Positions 1 to 8,027 of a stretch of DNA of 64,000 bases are shown in pieces. Where the stretch lies: positions 62,001-126,000 of the forward strand of contig RHKY01000017.1 of the NCBI GenBank assembly GCA_008363385.1, read 5' to 3'. How positions within the stretch are numbered: position 1 is the stretch's first letter; each line of letters opens with the position of its first letter. The notes beneath the pieces were generated by a model. The model saw only the letters and a program-made list of their open reading frames with translations. It ran no database searches and was not told where the DNA came from. Position numbers and translations under genes: made by a program. The DNA is from Acidobacteriota bacterium. GTDB taxonomy: Bacteria; Acidobacteriota; Thermoanaerobaculia; UBA5066.

Positions 1-178
1 TTCGCGCAAGACCCGACCCGACTGCGGACCGGCCGGCGCACCGACAGTTCTATGGTAGCCCAATGAAGCAGACAGATGGTGTCCCTGGAAGTGCTCGCAC
101 CAGGTGACCCGAGGTGCACGAACGCACCATCTCCGCAGAGAGCCCTGTCGGCGGCAGCCCGGATGACAGGTTGGAGGC
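1..178. other. left edge, no gene seen
   Basis: No convincing coding frame on either strand. The segment has somewhat lower G+C around positions 45-75 than the coding DNA that follows. It lies downstream of the minus-strand archaemetzincin gene and may hold its 3' end. I see no clear hairpin terminator. Confidence 0.4.
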
Positions 179-1166
179 CTACGGGCTCCCTCGGAGCCCC
201 GCGTGGTGCTCGAACCAGGCGGCCTCGTCGTCGAAGCCGGCCTCGCAACAGAGGTCGCGGAGACGCCGGTAACGCTCCGTCACGTCGAAGCGCGAGGACG
301 ACTGGAGCTTCCGGAGGCAGACCGGACAGAGGTGGAGCGGCCGGCGGTCGAGCTCCGCCAGGTGGTTCGAGCCGTTCATGAGGCAAGCGTAGTAGATGCA
401 GTGCCAGAGCCCGAACAGGTGACCGGCTTCGTGCGCCAGCACCTTGCAGGCCCTCAGCAGCGGAGCGTGCGCCGGGGCCGAGCCGCTTTCCGGCGCGTAT
501 CGCGCGAAGCTGTAGACACCGACCCGCTCGGTGAGCGAGGCCTGTCCGAAGACGAAGTTCCAGGAAGGACCCGCGTAGAGGTCCTCCATCGTGATGCCCA
601 GCCGGCAGAACGCATCGGTCGGCAGGTCCCGGGCGAGAAGCTCCAGGAGGTCGGTCGTGAGGAGCTGCGTCGCCCGGGGGGCCGCCCTTTCTACGTGTCA
701 GCCGCGGGGAGTCGAGCCCGAGGGGCTCCTGCAGGCGGACCGGCAGCCCGAGGTAGGCCTCCGCGAACCGGCCGAGGAACTCTGCTGACGGGGTCGTGGA
801 ACCTTCGAACGGGCCGAGCGGCTGGAGGTAGAGGACGTTCCGCGTGGCGTCGGGACGGTTCGCCTTCGAGGAGACGAACTGCGCCACGGTCTGGCCGGGC
901 TCATGGTGGCAGGAAAGCCAGTCCCCGGGCTCGGGCTCGGACATCGGGACGAACTCGTCTCCCGGCGTGAGGGCGGCCCGAAGGGCCGGCGGAACCTCCG
1001 GGCCGAGCGGTCCGAGAGCCCGTTCCCGATCGGCGGCCCCGGGCGGGCGAAAGGGCGGGACGACCGTCACCGCCTCGGAACGATACCGGCGCGCGCACCT
1101 TTCGGCGCCGGCGGCCGCCGCCAGGGCGACGGCGGCGGCGGCGACGACGACGACGGAGCTCCGCAC
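179..1166 (-). pseudogene. amzA: membrane-anchored archaemetzincin, one-base frameshift
   Basis: Zinc metalloprotease of the archaemetzincin family (aminopeptidase-like). The downstream frame holds the full family signature: HEAGHLFGLWH at about 433-401, then C-x4-C-x-M and a CPVC pair about 20 residues later, giving the catalytic and structural zinc sites. Reading upstream by hand, the frame meets a stop near 690. The +1-shifted frame continues the protein (LYLQPLGPF, LGLPVRLQEP, LTRRKGG) back to a GTG at 1166. Removing one base from the six-G run at 676-681 restores one frame of about 328 residues, joining RRKGG to PRATQLL. The N-terminus ([17 protein letters not shown]) is a signal anchor or signal peptide. 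The gene starts 17 bases after its upstream neighbour and is probably the third gene of that operon. The lesion may be a homopolymer sequencing error, a real pseudogene, or programmed slippage. Confidence 0.8.
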
Positions 1167-1183
1167 GGCGAGGGGCGACTCCG

Positions 1184-3259
1184 TTACCCCTTCTTCACCT
1201 TCAGCGTGACGGTCAGCGGCGTGGCGCCGGCGACGGGGCCGACGAGGGTGAGGCGCTTGCCGCGCCCCTCGATCCGCATCGGGAGCGAGCGGATGCCGGC
1301 CACGTTCGACTGGGGCGTCATCGCGAGGTCGTCCGGCTTGCCGCCCGAGACGACTCCCCCGCCGATCCCTGCCACCGTGCCGCCCTCGACGCCGCCGGCG
1401 ACGCCTCCCTCGACCCCGGGGAAGACGGTCCGCTGCTCGTCGTCGCCCTCGACGGGGGCGGGCGCCGGCGCGTCCTTGCGCTTCCCCAGCTCGACCACCT
1501 TGGCGGGGTACCGCTGGTCGGCCGAGAAGGACTGGCCGACGGACGAGCGCGATGTGTCGACCATCGGCGCCTCGCCGGTGACGGTCACCTCCTGCCTGGC
1601 CATCCACCCGTCGTCGCGGCCCTGGAACCGCCGCGCGACCGCCGGCTCGTCGCGGCTCCAGCCGGCCTTGTCGAGGCCCTCGGAGGAGACGAAGCGGTAG
1701 CGCCGCTCCTCGGGGAGGACGAGCGTCCAGGTGACGAGTCCCGCCGTCGCGGGGAGCGCGGGGTGGGAGACGACGACGTCGCCCGACTCGGGAACGGTCT
1801 CGGCCTTCCGGCGGCGGGTCACCTCGACGGTCCTGACCGCCTCGCTCGACGGGGGGAGGAGGACGACGAGCGTCCCCTCTCCGGAGAGGGGGCGGACGGG
1901 CGTCCCGTCTACGGAGACCGAGAGGACCTCCTCGTCGGGGAGGAGGGGGAGGCTCCAGGAGGGGCGGCGCGTCTCGACGACGTACCGCTGCCGGTCGACG
2001 CGCGCGGCCGTCGGGGAGAGGACCGTCAGGAGCGAGGCCTCGTAGAGGACCGCGTCGGGCGGCGCCTCCACCCGGCGGAGCGGGGCGCGGAAGGCGAGCT
2101 TGGCGGCCTCGGGCGCCGCGACGCGGTAGGCGCGCGTCCCGCCCTCGACGAACGGGCGGACGATCGGAGGGAGGTCCGCCGTGTCGACGCGGGCCATCCC
2201 CCCGACGGTCCCCGGGACGTGCTCGCGCGCGGGGGTGGGCGAGACGAGGAGCCACGATCGCGTCGCCGAGGCCTCCAGCACGCGGGCGGGGGCCGCCTCG
2301 ACCCCCTCGGCCGAGGCCGGGAGGGGCCGGTGGAGGAGGAACGAGAAGGTCTCGGCCGCGCGGAAGGGGCGTGGCGAGGAGAGCGTCAGGAGGCCCGTCG
2401 CGGCGTCGAGCGAGGCGACGGCGTCGTCGGGGACGGAGGAGGCCACGAGCTCGCTCCCCGCGGGCACCGCCGTCGTCACCGACGCGAGCTCGCCGCGGGA
2501 GACGGCGAGCCGGACCAGGACGCGGTGCGCGAGCCGCTCGCGCTCGGGCCTCAGGACGTCGAGCGTCTCGGCGATGACGACGGGCTTCTCGGGCGCCGCC
2601 GGGACGCGGCCCGGCGTCTTCACCTCCAGCCTCACGAACGCCGAGGCGGGGACGGGGCGCGCGGCGTTCGGCGTCAGCGGCTCGGCCGGGCTGCCGGCCC
2701 CGGCCGCGAGCGCCAGCTCGGAGCCGGGCACGGACGAGGAGGCCGTCAGGCGAGCGGAGGCGGCGGGGAGCGCCGTGAACTCCACGACCCGGCGGTCTCG
2801 GTCGGTCCGCTCGGCGGGGATCGACCGGAGCGTGACGCGGTAGCGCCCCGCCTTCTCGAAGTGGAGGACGAGGCGGTCCCCCTTCCCTTCCTCGGCGAAG
2901 GCCAGGACCGGCGCGGGGCCCGAGTCGGCCAGCGCGTCGAGGAGGCCGAGGCCCGAGAGGACCGTCCGCCCGTCCGGCGTCGGGACGTCCACCTCGGCGG
3001 TGACGTCGAGGGAGGCGCGGGAGGCGTCGACGCCGAGGGCGTACGTCGCCGAGAGGAGGGAGGGCGGCGCGTCGGGGGCCTTCCGCTTCGGCCCGCCGAG
3101 CCTCGCCGTCTCGGCCTCGTCCTTCAGCCGGTCGTACTCGGCGCGGGTCATCCGGACGACGCCGGCGGGCTCCTCGGCCCGCGCGGCCGGGGCCGCCGAG
3201 AGGAGCGTGGCGGCGAGCGGGAGGGCGAGCGCCGCCCGGGACGGACGCGTCAGAACCAC
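1184..3259 (-). CDS. secreted protein of unknown function with TonB-plug-like motif
   Basis: Function unknown; 691 residues. It starts at GTG 3259 behind a good GGAGAAGGA ribosome site and overlaps the upstream gene by 10 bases, so the two are probably translationally coupled. Residues 1-28 are a signal peptide (ALALPLAATLLSAAPAARA). The mature N-terminus carries MTRAEYDRLKDEAE, matching a similar segment in the upstream gene, so the pair are diverged paralogs. The body is rich in beta-type, Val/Thr-rich sequence with many DRxR and LPxxEE segments. Near residues 570-590 is VTVTGEAPMVDTS, the kind of motif found in the N-terminal region of acidobacterial TonB-dependent receptors. It is followed by a Gly/Val-rich linker (GGVAGGVEGG) and a short beta-rich tail. 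It is likely periplasmic or at the outer membrane. No enzyme motif was found. Confidence 0.75.
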   Translation of the reverse strand: MVLTRPSRAALALPLAATLLSAAPAARAEEPAGVVRMTRAEYDRLKDEAETARLGGPKRKAPDAPPSLLSATYALGVDASRASLDVTAEVDVPTPDGRTVLSGLGLLDALADSGPAPVLAFAEEGKGDRLVLHFEKAGRYRVTLRSIPAERTDRDRRVVEFTALPAASARLTASSSVPGSELALAAGAGSPAEPLTPNAARPVPASAFVRLEVKTPGRVPAAPEKPVVIAETLDVLRPERERLAHRVLVRLAVSRGELASVTTAVPAGSELVASSVPDDAVASLDAATGLLTLSSPRPFRAAETFSFLLHRPLPASAEGVEAAPARVLEASATRSWLLVSPTPAREHVPGTVGGMARVDTADLPPIVRPFVEGGTRAYRVAAPEAAKLAFRAPLRRVEAPPDAVLYEASLLTVLSPTAARVDRQRYVVETRRPSWSLPLLPDEEVLSVSVDGTPVRPLSGEGTLVVLLPPSSEAVRTVEVTRRRKAETVPESGDVVVSHPALPATAGLVTWTLVLPEERRYRFVSSEGLDKAGWSRDEPAVARRFQGRDDGWMARQEVTVTGEAPMVDTSRSSVGQSFSADQRYPAKVVELGKRKDAPAPAPVEGDDEQRTVFPGVEGGVAGGVEGGTVAGIGGGVVSGGKPDDLAMTPQSNVAGIRSLPMRIEGRGKRLTLVGPVAGATPLTVTLKVKKG

Positions 3260-5073
3260 GGTTCCTTCTCCTTCCTCTCGACGACGGTGACGACGAGCGG
3301 CGCGATCCCCTCCGTCACCTCCACGAGGTCGGTGGCCCAGGTGAGCGGCGCGGCCGGGAGCGCCGCGCGGGGCCACCAGGTCCCCTCGGCCGACGCGGCG
3401 GCGTCGGCGCGGGAGAGCTCCCTCGCCTTCTCGAGCGCCTCCCCGTCCTCCGGCGGGTCGGGGGCGCGACGCTCGGGCGGCTCGGCGTCGGGGAGCGGCG
3501 GGACGTTCCGTCCCTCCTCCTTCACGCCGAGGCCCGGCGGCAGGACGAGGCTCCAGGAGGTCCGCTCGACGGGCTCGAGCGGCGCCGGCGCCTCGAGGCG
3601 GAGCGACTCCCCCGGGCGCGGCGGGGCGACGCGCCCTCCGAGGAGGAGGTCGACGCGCGTCCGGCCCGAGTCCGCGGCGATCGGGACCTCCACGCGGTCG
3701 GGCGCCGGGCGCGAGGCCGGGGCCGGGACGCCGTCCACGCGCGCCGCGAGGAGGACGGCGTCCGCCGGGACGCGGAAGGCGAGCGACGGGCGCCCCTTCG
3801 TCCGGACGTCGCAGAGGAGGAGGGTCCGCGCCTCGCCCCCCTCGCCGACGAAGGCGACGAGGCGGGCGCGGGCGAGCGCCGTCGCCACGGCGAGCGGCTT
3901 GAGGCGCGTCAGCGTCAGTCGCGGCGGGCGCGGCGAGAGGACCTTGGCCGTCCAGCCGAGCGCGACCTCCTCGCCCGAGGTGGCCACGTCCGAGAGGTCG
4001 GTCCGCGGCGACCAGTCCTCCTCGCCCGCGGCCTCCATCAGGAGACCGCCCTCCGAGACGACCGTCAGGCGCCGCCGGACGCGCTCCTCGCTCCCGGCGA
4101 CGAGCCCCGGGAGCGCCGGGACGAAGGACGGGTCCTTCCCGTCGCGCGGGGCGAGGAAGGCGAGCGTCACCGAGACGCTCCCCCGCTCGGGGACCGGCGG
4201 CTCGAACCGGAGGGAGACCGCCCCGTCGGCGGCGGGCCCCTCGGCGAGGACCGGCCCCGCCGCCGAGACGAGCGAGGCGCCCGGGAAGAGGAGCGTCCGC
4301 TTCTCCAGGAGCCCCTTCCTCACGCGCAACGAGAGACGCACCTCGGTCCTCGCGGAGCTCTCGGCGACCCTCACGACGGCGTGGAGGTCCCCGTCGACGA
4401 CCGCGGGCCCGGTGGAGGGGACCGACGGGCGCTTCACGACGAGGACCGGCGAGGCCTCGCCGGCGAGCGTCACGCGCGCGGTCACCCCGCCGTCGCGGGA
4501 CGTCGTCGTCGCGACCCGCGCCCGCTCGGCGTGGACGAGGTAGCCCTTCGGCACCGAGACGTCGAACGCCGCCGGGACCGACCCGAGGGGCGGGAGGGAG
4601 AAGCGGACGCCGGCCGTCTCGTCGTCGCCGCTCCCCGTCAGCTCTCCCCCCATCGTCACGCGGAAGGTGCCGGCCCGGTCGGGCGTCAGGCGAGTGGCCG
4701 AGGGGCCCGGGACGACGCGCGCGGCCTCCGGCGAGACGCTCCACCGCGCCACCGGCGCCGCCCCGGCGAGGAGCGTCACCGAAGGCGGCGCCTCGCCCGT
4801 CGCCGCCACCAGCATCTCGGCCTCCCAGGAGGCGCGCCGCCGGCCGACGTCGACGGTGACGCCGGCCCTCAGGAGCCTCACCGCCCCCACCGACGGCGGC
4901 TTGCGCGGCGCCTCGCGCGGGCCCTTCGCCTCCTGGCGAAGCCGGTCGTACGTGGCCAGCGGCAGCTCCACCTCCGAGCGGGGAGCGGACTGGGCGGGGG
5001 CGGGAGACGGGGAGAGGAGGACCGCGGCCAGGGCCGCGGCGAGGGCCTCGGCGGGGCGACGTCGTCCGCGCAT
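3250..5073 (-). CDS. secreted protein of unknown function, paralog of next gene
   Basis: 607 residues, function not recognised. The N-terminus is a signal peptide (RRRPAEALAAALAAVLLSPSPAPAQS). The mature protein starts with LPLATYDRLRQEAK, a segment echoed in the downstream gene, and continues as alternating hydrophobic/charged beta-type sequence with repeated GxVSVTLAFLAP-like strands. This suggests several tandem beta-sandwich domains. The last residues (EVTEGIAPLVVTVVERKEKE) overlap the start of the downstream paralog. Start at ATG 5073, where a TCTAAT hexamer lies five bases upstream and no Shine-Dalgarno sequence is seen. It heads a three-gene minus-strand operon ending in the archaemetzincin. 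No catalytic residues can be assigned. Confidence 0.72.
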   Translation of the reverse strand: MRGRRRPAEALAAALAAVLLSPSPAPAQSAPRSEVELPLATYDRLRQEAKGPREAPRKPPSVGAVRLLRAGVTVDVGRRRASWEAEMLVAATGEAPPSVTLLAGAAPVARWSVSPEAARVVPGPSATRLTPDRAGTFRVTMGGELTGSGDDETAGVRFSLPPLGSVPAAFDVSVPKGYLVHAERARVATTTSRDGGVTARVTLAGEASPVLVVKRPSVPSTGPAVVDGDLHAVVRVAESSARTEVRLSLRVRKGLLEKRTLLFPGASLVSAAGPVLAEGPAADGAVSLRFEPPVPERGSVSVTLAFLAPRDGKDPSFVPALPGLVAGSEERVRRRLTVVSEGGLLMEAAGEEDWSPRTDLSDVATSGEEVALGWTAKVLSPRPPRLTLTRLKPLAVATALARARLVAFVGEGGEARTLLLCDVRTKGRPSLAFRVPADAVLLAARVDGVPAPASRPAPDRVEVPIAADSGRTRVDLLLGGRVAPPRPGESLRLEAPAPLEPVERTSWSLVLPPGLGVKEEGRNVPPLPDAEPPERRAPDPPEDGEALEKARELSRADAAASAEGTWWPRAALPAAPLTWATDLVEVTEGIAPLVVTVVERKEKEPWF

Positions 5074-5078
5074 GGCGC

Positions 5079-5084
5079 ATTAGA
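5079..5084 (-). promoter_or_regulatory. -10-like hexamer TCTAAT, possible leaderless start
   Basis: TCTAAT on the minus strand ends five bases before the ATG at 5073, with no ribosome site between. This is consistent with a leaderless or near-leaderless transcript. No good -35 is visible. Confidence 0.35.
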
Positions 5085-5158
5085 CCCCTGGACGCCGGAA
5101 AAGTTCGCGGGGCTTCCTCTCGCCCCGTGGGTCGGTCACACTTCCGGGAGAGGTCCCC

Positions 5159-7048
5159 ATGCCGAGATCCGGAAGAGAGCCGGCGCTCCTGGCCGGCGTC
5201 GTCGCGGCCGCGCTGTCGTTCCCGTCCGCTCCCCTCGACGCCGCCGGCGTCGTCGGCGACGGGACGCCCGGGAGCTGCACGGAGGCCGCGTTCACGGCGG
5301 CGCTGGCCGGGGGCGGGACGGTCACGTTCGCGTGCGGCGCCTCGCCCGTCGTCATCCCGGTCACCTCGACGAAGACGCTGACCGCCGCCTCGACGACGAT
5401 CGACGGGGGCAACCTCGTCACGCTCGACGGCGGGAGCGCGGTGCGGGTCCTCTCGACGAGCTACCAGACGTCGCTGACGGTCAGGAACCTGACGATCCGG
5501 AACGGCCGGACGACCGACTACGGCGCCGGGATCCGGTGCGCCTTCCAGCCCCCGGGGACGGCCGCGCTGACCGTGGAGAACGTCGTCTTCCAGGACAACC
5601 GGTGCACGCAGGCGGGGGCCGACGTGGGGGGCGGCGCGATCTACGTCCTGGGGGGCGTGGCGGTCGTCCGCGACTCGACGTTCACCGGGAACCAGGGAGG
5701 AAACGGCGGGGCGATCGGCTACCTCGGCAGCTCGAACCAGAGCCCGCCGAACGGGCTCGCGGTCGAGCGCTGCTCCTTCACCGGCAACTCGACCCTCCCG
5801 AAGGCGGGGGGCAACGGCGGGCACGGCGGGGCGATCTACGTGGACGGCTCGGGCGGGGGGCTGATCGCGATCACGGACTCGACGTTCGCGTCGAACGGCT
5901 CGACCGGCCTCGGCGGCGCGATCCACACCTGGTTCTACGGCGTCCCCTCGGGGATGACGATCGCGCGGACGACGTTCCGCGACAACGCCACCCAGGACAA
6001 CGGCGGGGCGATCTTCCACATGAACGGGTCGCTCTCGATCACGCAGAGCACGTTCGACTCCAACACGACCGTCGGGCAGGGGGGCGCCCTCTGGATGAGC
6101 GACGGGGGCGGCGGGACGCCCGCCACGGTGACGAACTCGACGTTCACGGGGAACAGCGCCACGGGCGTCCGGCCGAACGACGGTTCGAAGGGGCTGGGCG
6201 GCGCGATCGTCCAGAACGGCGGGACGCTCGTCCTCGCGTCGGTCACGATCGCCTACAACCACGCCGACTGGGTGGGCGGCGGGATCGTGGGCGGGTCGAC
6301 CTCGGCGACGACCCTGCGCGGGTCGATCGTGGCGAACAACACGGCCGACAACGGCGGGAACCCCTGGAACATCCAGAAGAACTGCTCCTCGACGCTGGGC
6401 GACGGGGGCGGCAACGTCCAGTGGCCGACGCTCAACCCGTTCGACGGGAACGACCGGCGGTGCGCCCTCGGCGTCGTGTTCGTCGAGCCGCTCCTCGGGC
6501 CGCTCGGGGCGAACGGCGGGCCGACGGAGACGATGGCCCTCCAGCCGCTCAGCCCCGTCCTCGACTCGGTCCCGGGCGGCTGCCCGGCCGGCTTCCCCGC
6601 GACGGACCAGCGCGGCGTGGCGCGCCCTCAGGGGGCGGCCTGCGACCCGGGGGCGTACGAGCGCGTGGCCGCGCCGATGCGCCTCCACACGCTCTCGCCG
6701 TGCCGGATCGTCGACACGCGAGGGGCCGAGGGGCCGGCCCTCTCGCCGGGGCCGGACCGGACGTTCGAGGCCGCGGGCCGGTGCGGCGTCCCGGCCTCGG
6801 CGGGGGCGGTCGCCGTGAACGTCACCGCCGTGGACGCGGGGGCCGCCGGGAACCTGCGCTTCTACCCCGCGGGGACGTCCGTCCCGCTCACCTCCACGCT
6901 CAACTTCCGGGCCGGGCAGACCCGCGCCAACAACACGATCCTGTCCGTCGGAAGCCTCGGACGCTTCTCCGTGAAGACCGACCTCCCGCCGTCGACCGTC
7001 CACCTCGTCGTCGACGTCGTCGGCTGGCTCGAGACGCCGCCGGAATAA
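5159..7048 (+). CDS. secreted right-handed beta-helix protein with PCRxxDTR C-terminal domain
   Basis: 629 residues. Signal peptide at 1-29 (LLAGVVAAALSFPSAPLDA). Residues 30 to about 450 are a right-handed parallel beta-helix with regular turns of the type LTIRNG, STFTGN, STFDSN, STFTGN and GGAIxxxGG. These resemble polymorphic outer-membrane and choice-of-anchor proteins. The end of the helix carries SPVLDSVPGG, DQRGVARPQG and ACDPGAYE, the usual closing motif of such repeats. Residues 507-629 form a separate domain starting SPCRIVDTRG and ending TVHLVVDVVGWLE. A second copy ends the protein at 53632-55968. Start ATG 5159 follows GGGAGAGG. It is probably surface-exposed, binding or cleaving polysaccharide, but no catalytic residues can be named. 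Confidence 0.8.
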   Translation: MPRSGREPALLAGVVAAALSFPSAPLDAAGVVGDGTPGSCTEAAFTAALAGGGTVTFACGASPVVIPVTSTKTLTAASTTIDGGNLVTLDGGSAVRVLSTSYQTSLTVRNLTIRNGRTTDYGAGIRCAFQPPGTAALTVENVVFQDNRCTQAGADVGGGAIYVLGGVAVVRDSTFTGNQGGNGGAIGYLGSSNQSPPNGLAVERCSFTGNSTLPKAGGNGGHGGAIYVDGSGGGLIAITDSTFASNGSTGLGGAIHTWFYGVPSGMTIARTTFRDNATQDNGGAIFHMNGSLSITQSTFDSNTTVGQGGALWMSDGGGGTPATVTNSTFTGNSATGVRPNDGSKGLGGAIVQNGGTLVLASVTIAYNHADWVGGGIVGGSTSATTLRGSIVANNTADNGGNPWNIQKNCSSTLGDGGGNVQWPTLNPFDGNDRRCALGVVFVEPLLGPLGANGGPTETMALQPLSPVLDSVPGGCPAGFPATDQRGVARPQGAACDPGAYERVAAPMRLHTLSPCRIVDTRGAEGPALSPGPDRTFEAAGRCGVPASAGAVAVNVTAVDAGAAGNLRFYPAGTSVPLTSTLNFRAGQTRANNTILSVGSLGRFSVKTDLPPSTVHLVVDVVGWLETPPE

Positions 7049-7076
7049 GATCCGAGCGCTCGAGCCGGGAGGACCG

Positions 7077-8027
7077 ATGTCCAGGGACGCGCTCTCAGAC
7101 TTCCTCTCTGGGTACCCGCAGGAGATCCGCTCGCTCGCTCGCGCCGCCCGCGCGCTCGTGATGGCCGCGTGCCCCTCGGCTCACGAGACCGTCTGGCCGG
7201 GCTGGAAGACGATCGGGTTCGGGACCGGACCGGGAATGAAGGAGGGCGTCGTCGGGGTCAGGCCGGCGAAGGCGCACGTCTCGCTCGTCTTCTACGGAGG
7301 GCACGAGCTGCCGGACCCCGAGGAGCTCCTCCAGGGGACCGGCAAGACGGGCCGGCACCTGAAGGTCCGGTCGAAGGAGGAGCTCTCCTCCCCTCCGGTC
7401 CGGGCGCTCCTGAAGGCGGCGTTCGCGCGCCGGGCCGCGAGGCCCGCGACGAAGGCGAGCCGCCCCCGGGCGGGCGCGGAGCGCGCCACGCCGGGGCCGG
7501 GCGACGCGGCGGTGACGCGGGAGACCGGGCGGGACTGGAAGGCCTGGAAGGCGCTCCTGGACGCCGAGGGGGCCGCGTCTCTCGACCACAAGGGGATCGT
7601 CGCGCTCCTCTCTCGCCGCCACGGCCTCTCTCCCTGGTGGCAACAGACGGTGGCCATCGGGTACGAGAAGCTCTCCGGCATCCGCGAGCGGAACCAGCCG
7701 GCGGCGCTCTACCAGGTCGGCGTCAGCCGGACGGTGGCCGCCGCCCTCCCCCGGCTCTGGGCCGCCTGGGTCGAGCCGCGGACGCGAGCGCGCTGGCTGG
7801 GACGCGTGCGCGTCGTCGTCAGGAAGGCGACCGAGGAGAGGTCGCTCCGGGTCACCTGGGAAGACGGGAGCAACCTGGAGGTCCTCTTCGCCGCGAAGGG
7901 CAAGGAGAGGAGCCAGGTGACGGTCGACCACCGCAAGCTCCCGCCGGGCGAGGCGGTCGCGCGGATGCGCTCGTTCTGGAAGGAGCGCCTGGACGCCCTG
8001 CGGGACCTCCTGGAGGCGCGGGCGTGA
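7077..8027 (+). CDS. DUF1801 / DUF4287-like / AHSA1 three-domain protein
   Basis: 316 residues, cytoplasmic, no signal peptide. Residues 5-110 match the YdhG/YjbR-type DUF1801 fold (YPQEIRSLARAARALVMAAC, WKTIGFG, HVSLVFYGGHEL). Residues 150-205 resemble DUF4287 (AWKALLDAEGA, LDHKGIVALLSRRHGL, WWQQTVAIGYE). Residues 208-316 are an AHSA1/START-like SRPBCC domain (VSRTVAAALPRLWAAW, VTWEDGSNLEV, SFWKERLDALRDLL). The three domains are usually found singly or in pairs. The start at ATG 7077 has a GGGAGGA ribosome site. The stop overlaps the GTG of the next gene by four bases, so the two are coupled. The exact role is unknown; SRPBCC domains bind hydrophobic ligands. Confidence 0.82.
   Translation: MSRDALSDFLSGYPQEIRSLARAARALVMAACPSAHETVWPGWKTIGFGTGPGMKEGVVGVRPAKAHVSLVFYGGHELPDPEELLQGTGKTGRHLKVRSKEELSSPPVRALLKAAFARRAARPATKASRPRAGAERATPGPGDAAVTRETGRDWKAWKALLDAEGAASLDHKGIVALLSRRHGLSPWWQQTVAIGYEKLSGIRERNQPAALYQVGVSRTVAAALPRLWAAWVEPRTRARWLGRVRVVVRKATEERSLRVTWEDGSNLEVLFAAKGKERSQVTVDHRKLPPGEAVARMRSFWKERLDALRDLLEARA

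Noticed and set aside
3260-7003. Very long minus-strand open frame continuing upstream of the 1184-3259 gene
   Set aside because: It is antisense or out of frame to the genes at 3250-5073 and 5159-7048, is Arg/Gly/Pro-rich, and has none of the domain structure seen in the real frames. At this G+C, stop-free shadows are common.
7053-7062. Palindrome CGAGCGCTCG as a terminator after the beta-helix gene
   Set aside because: It would leave no loop and has no T-tract.
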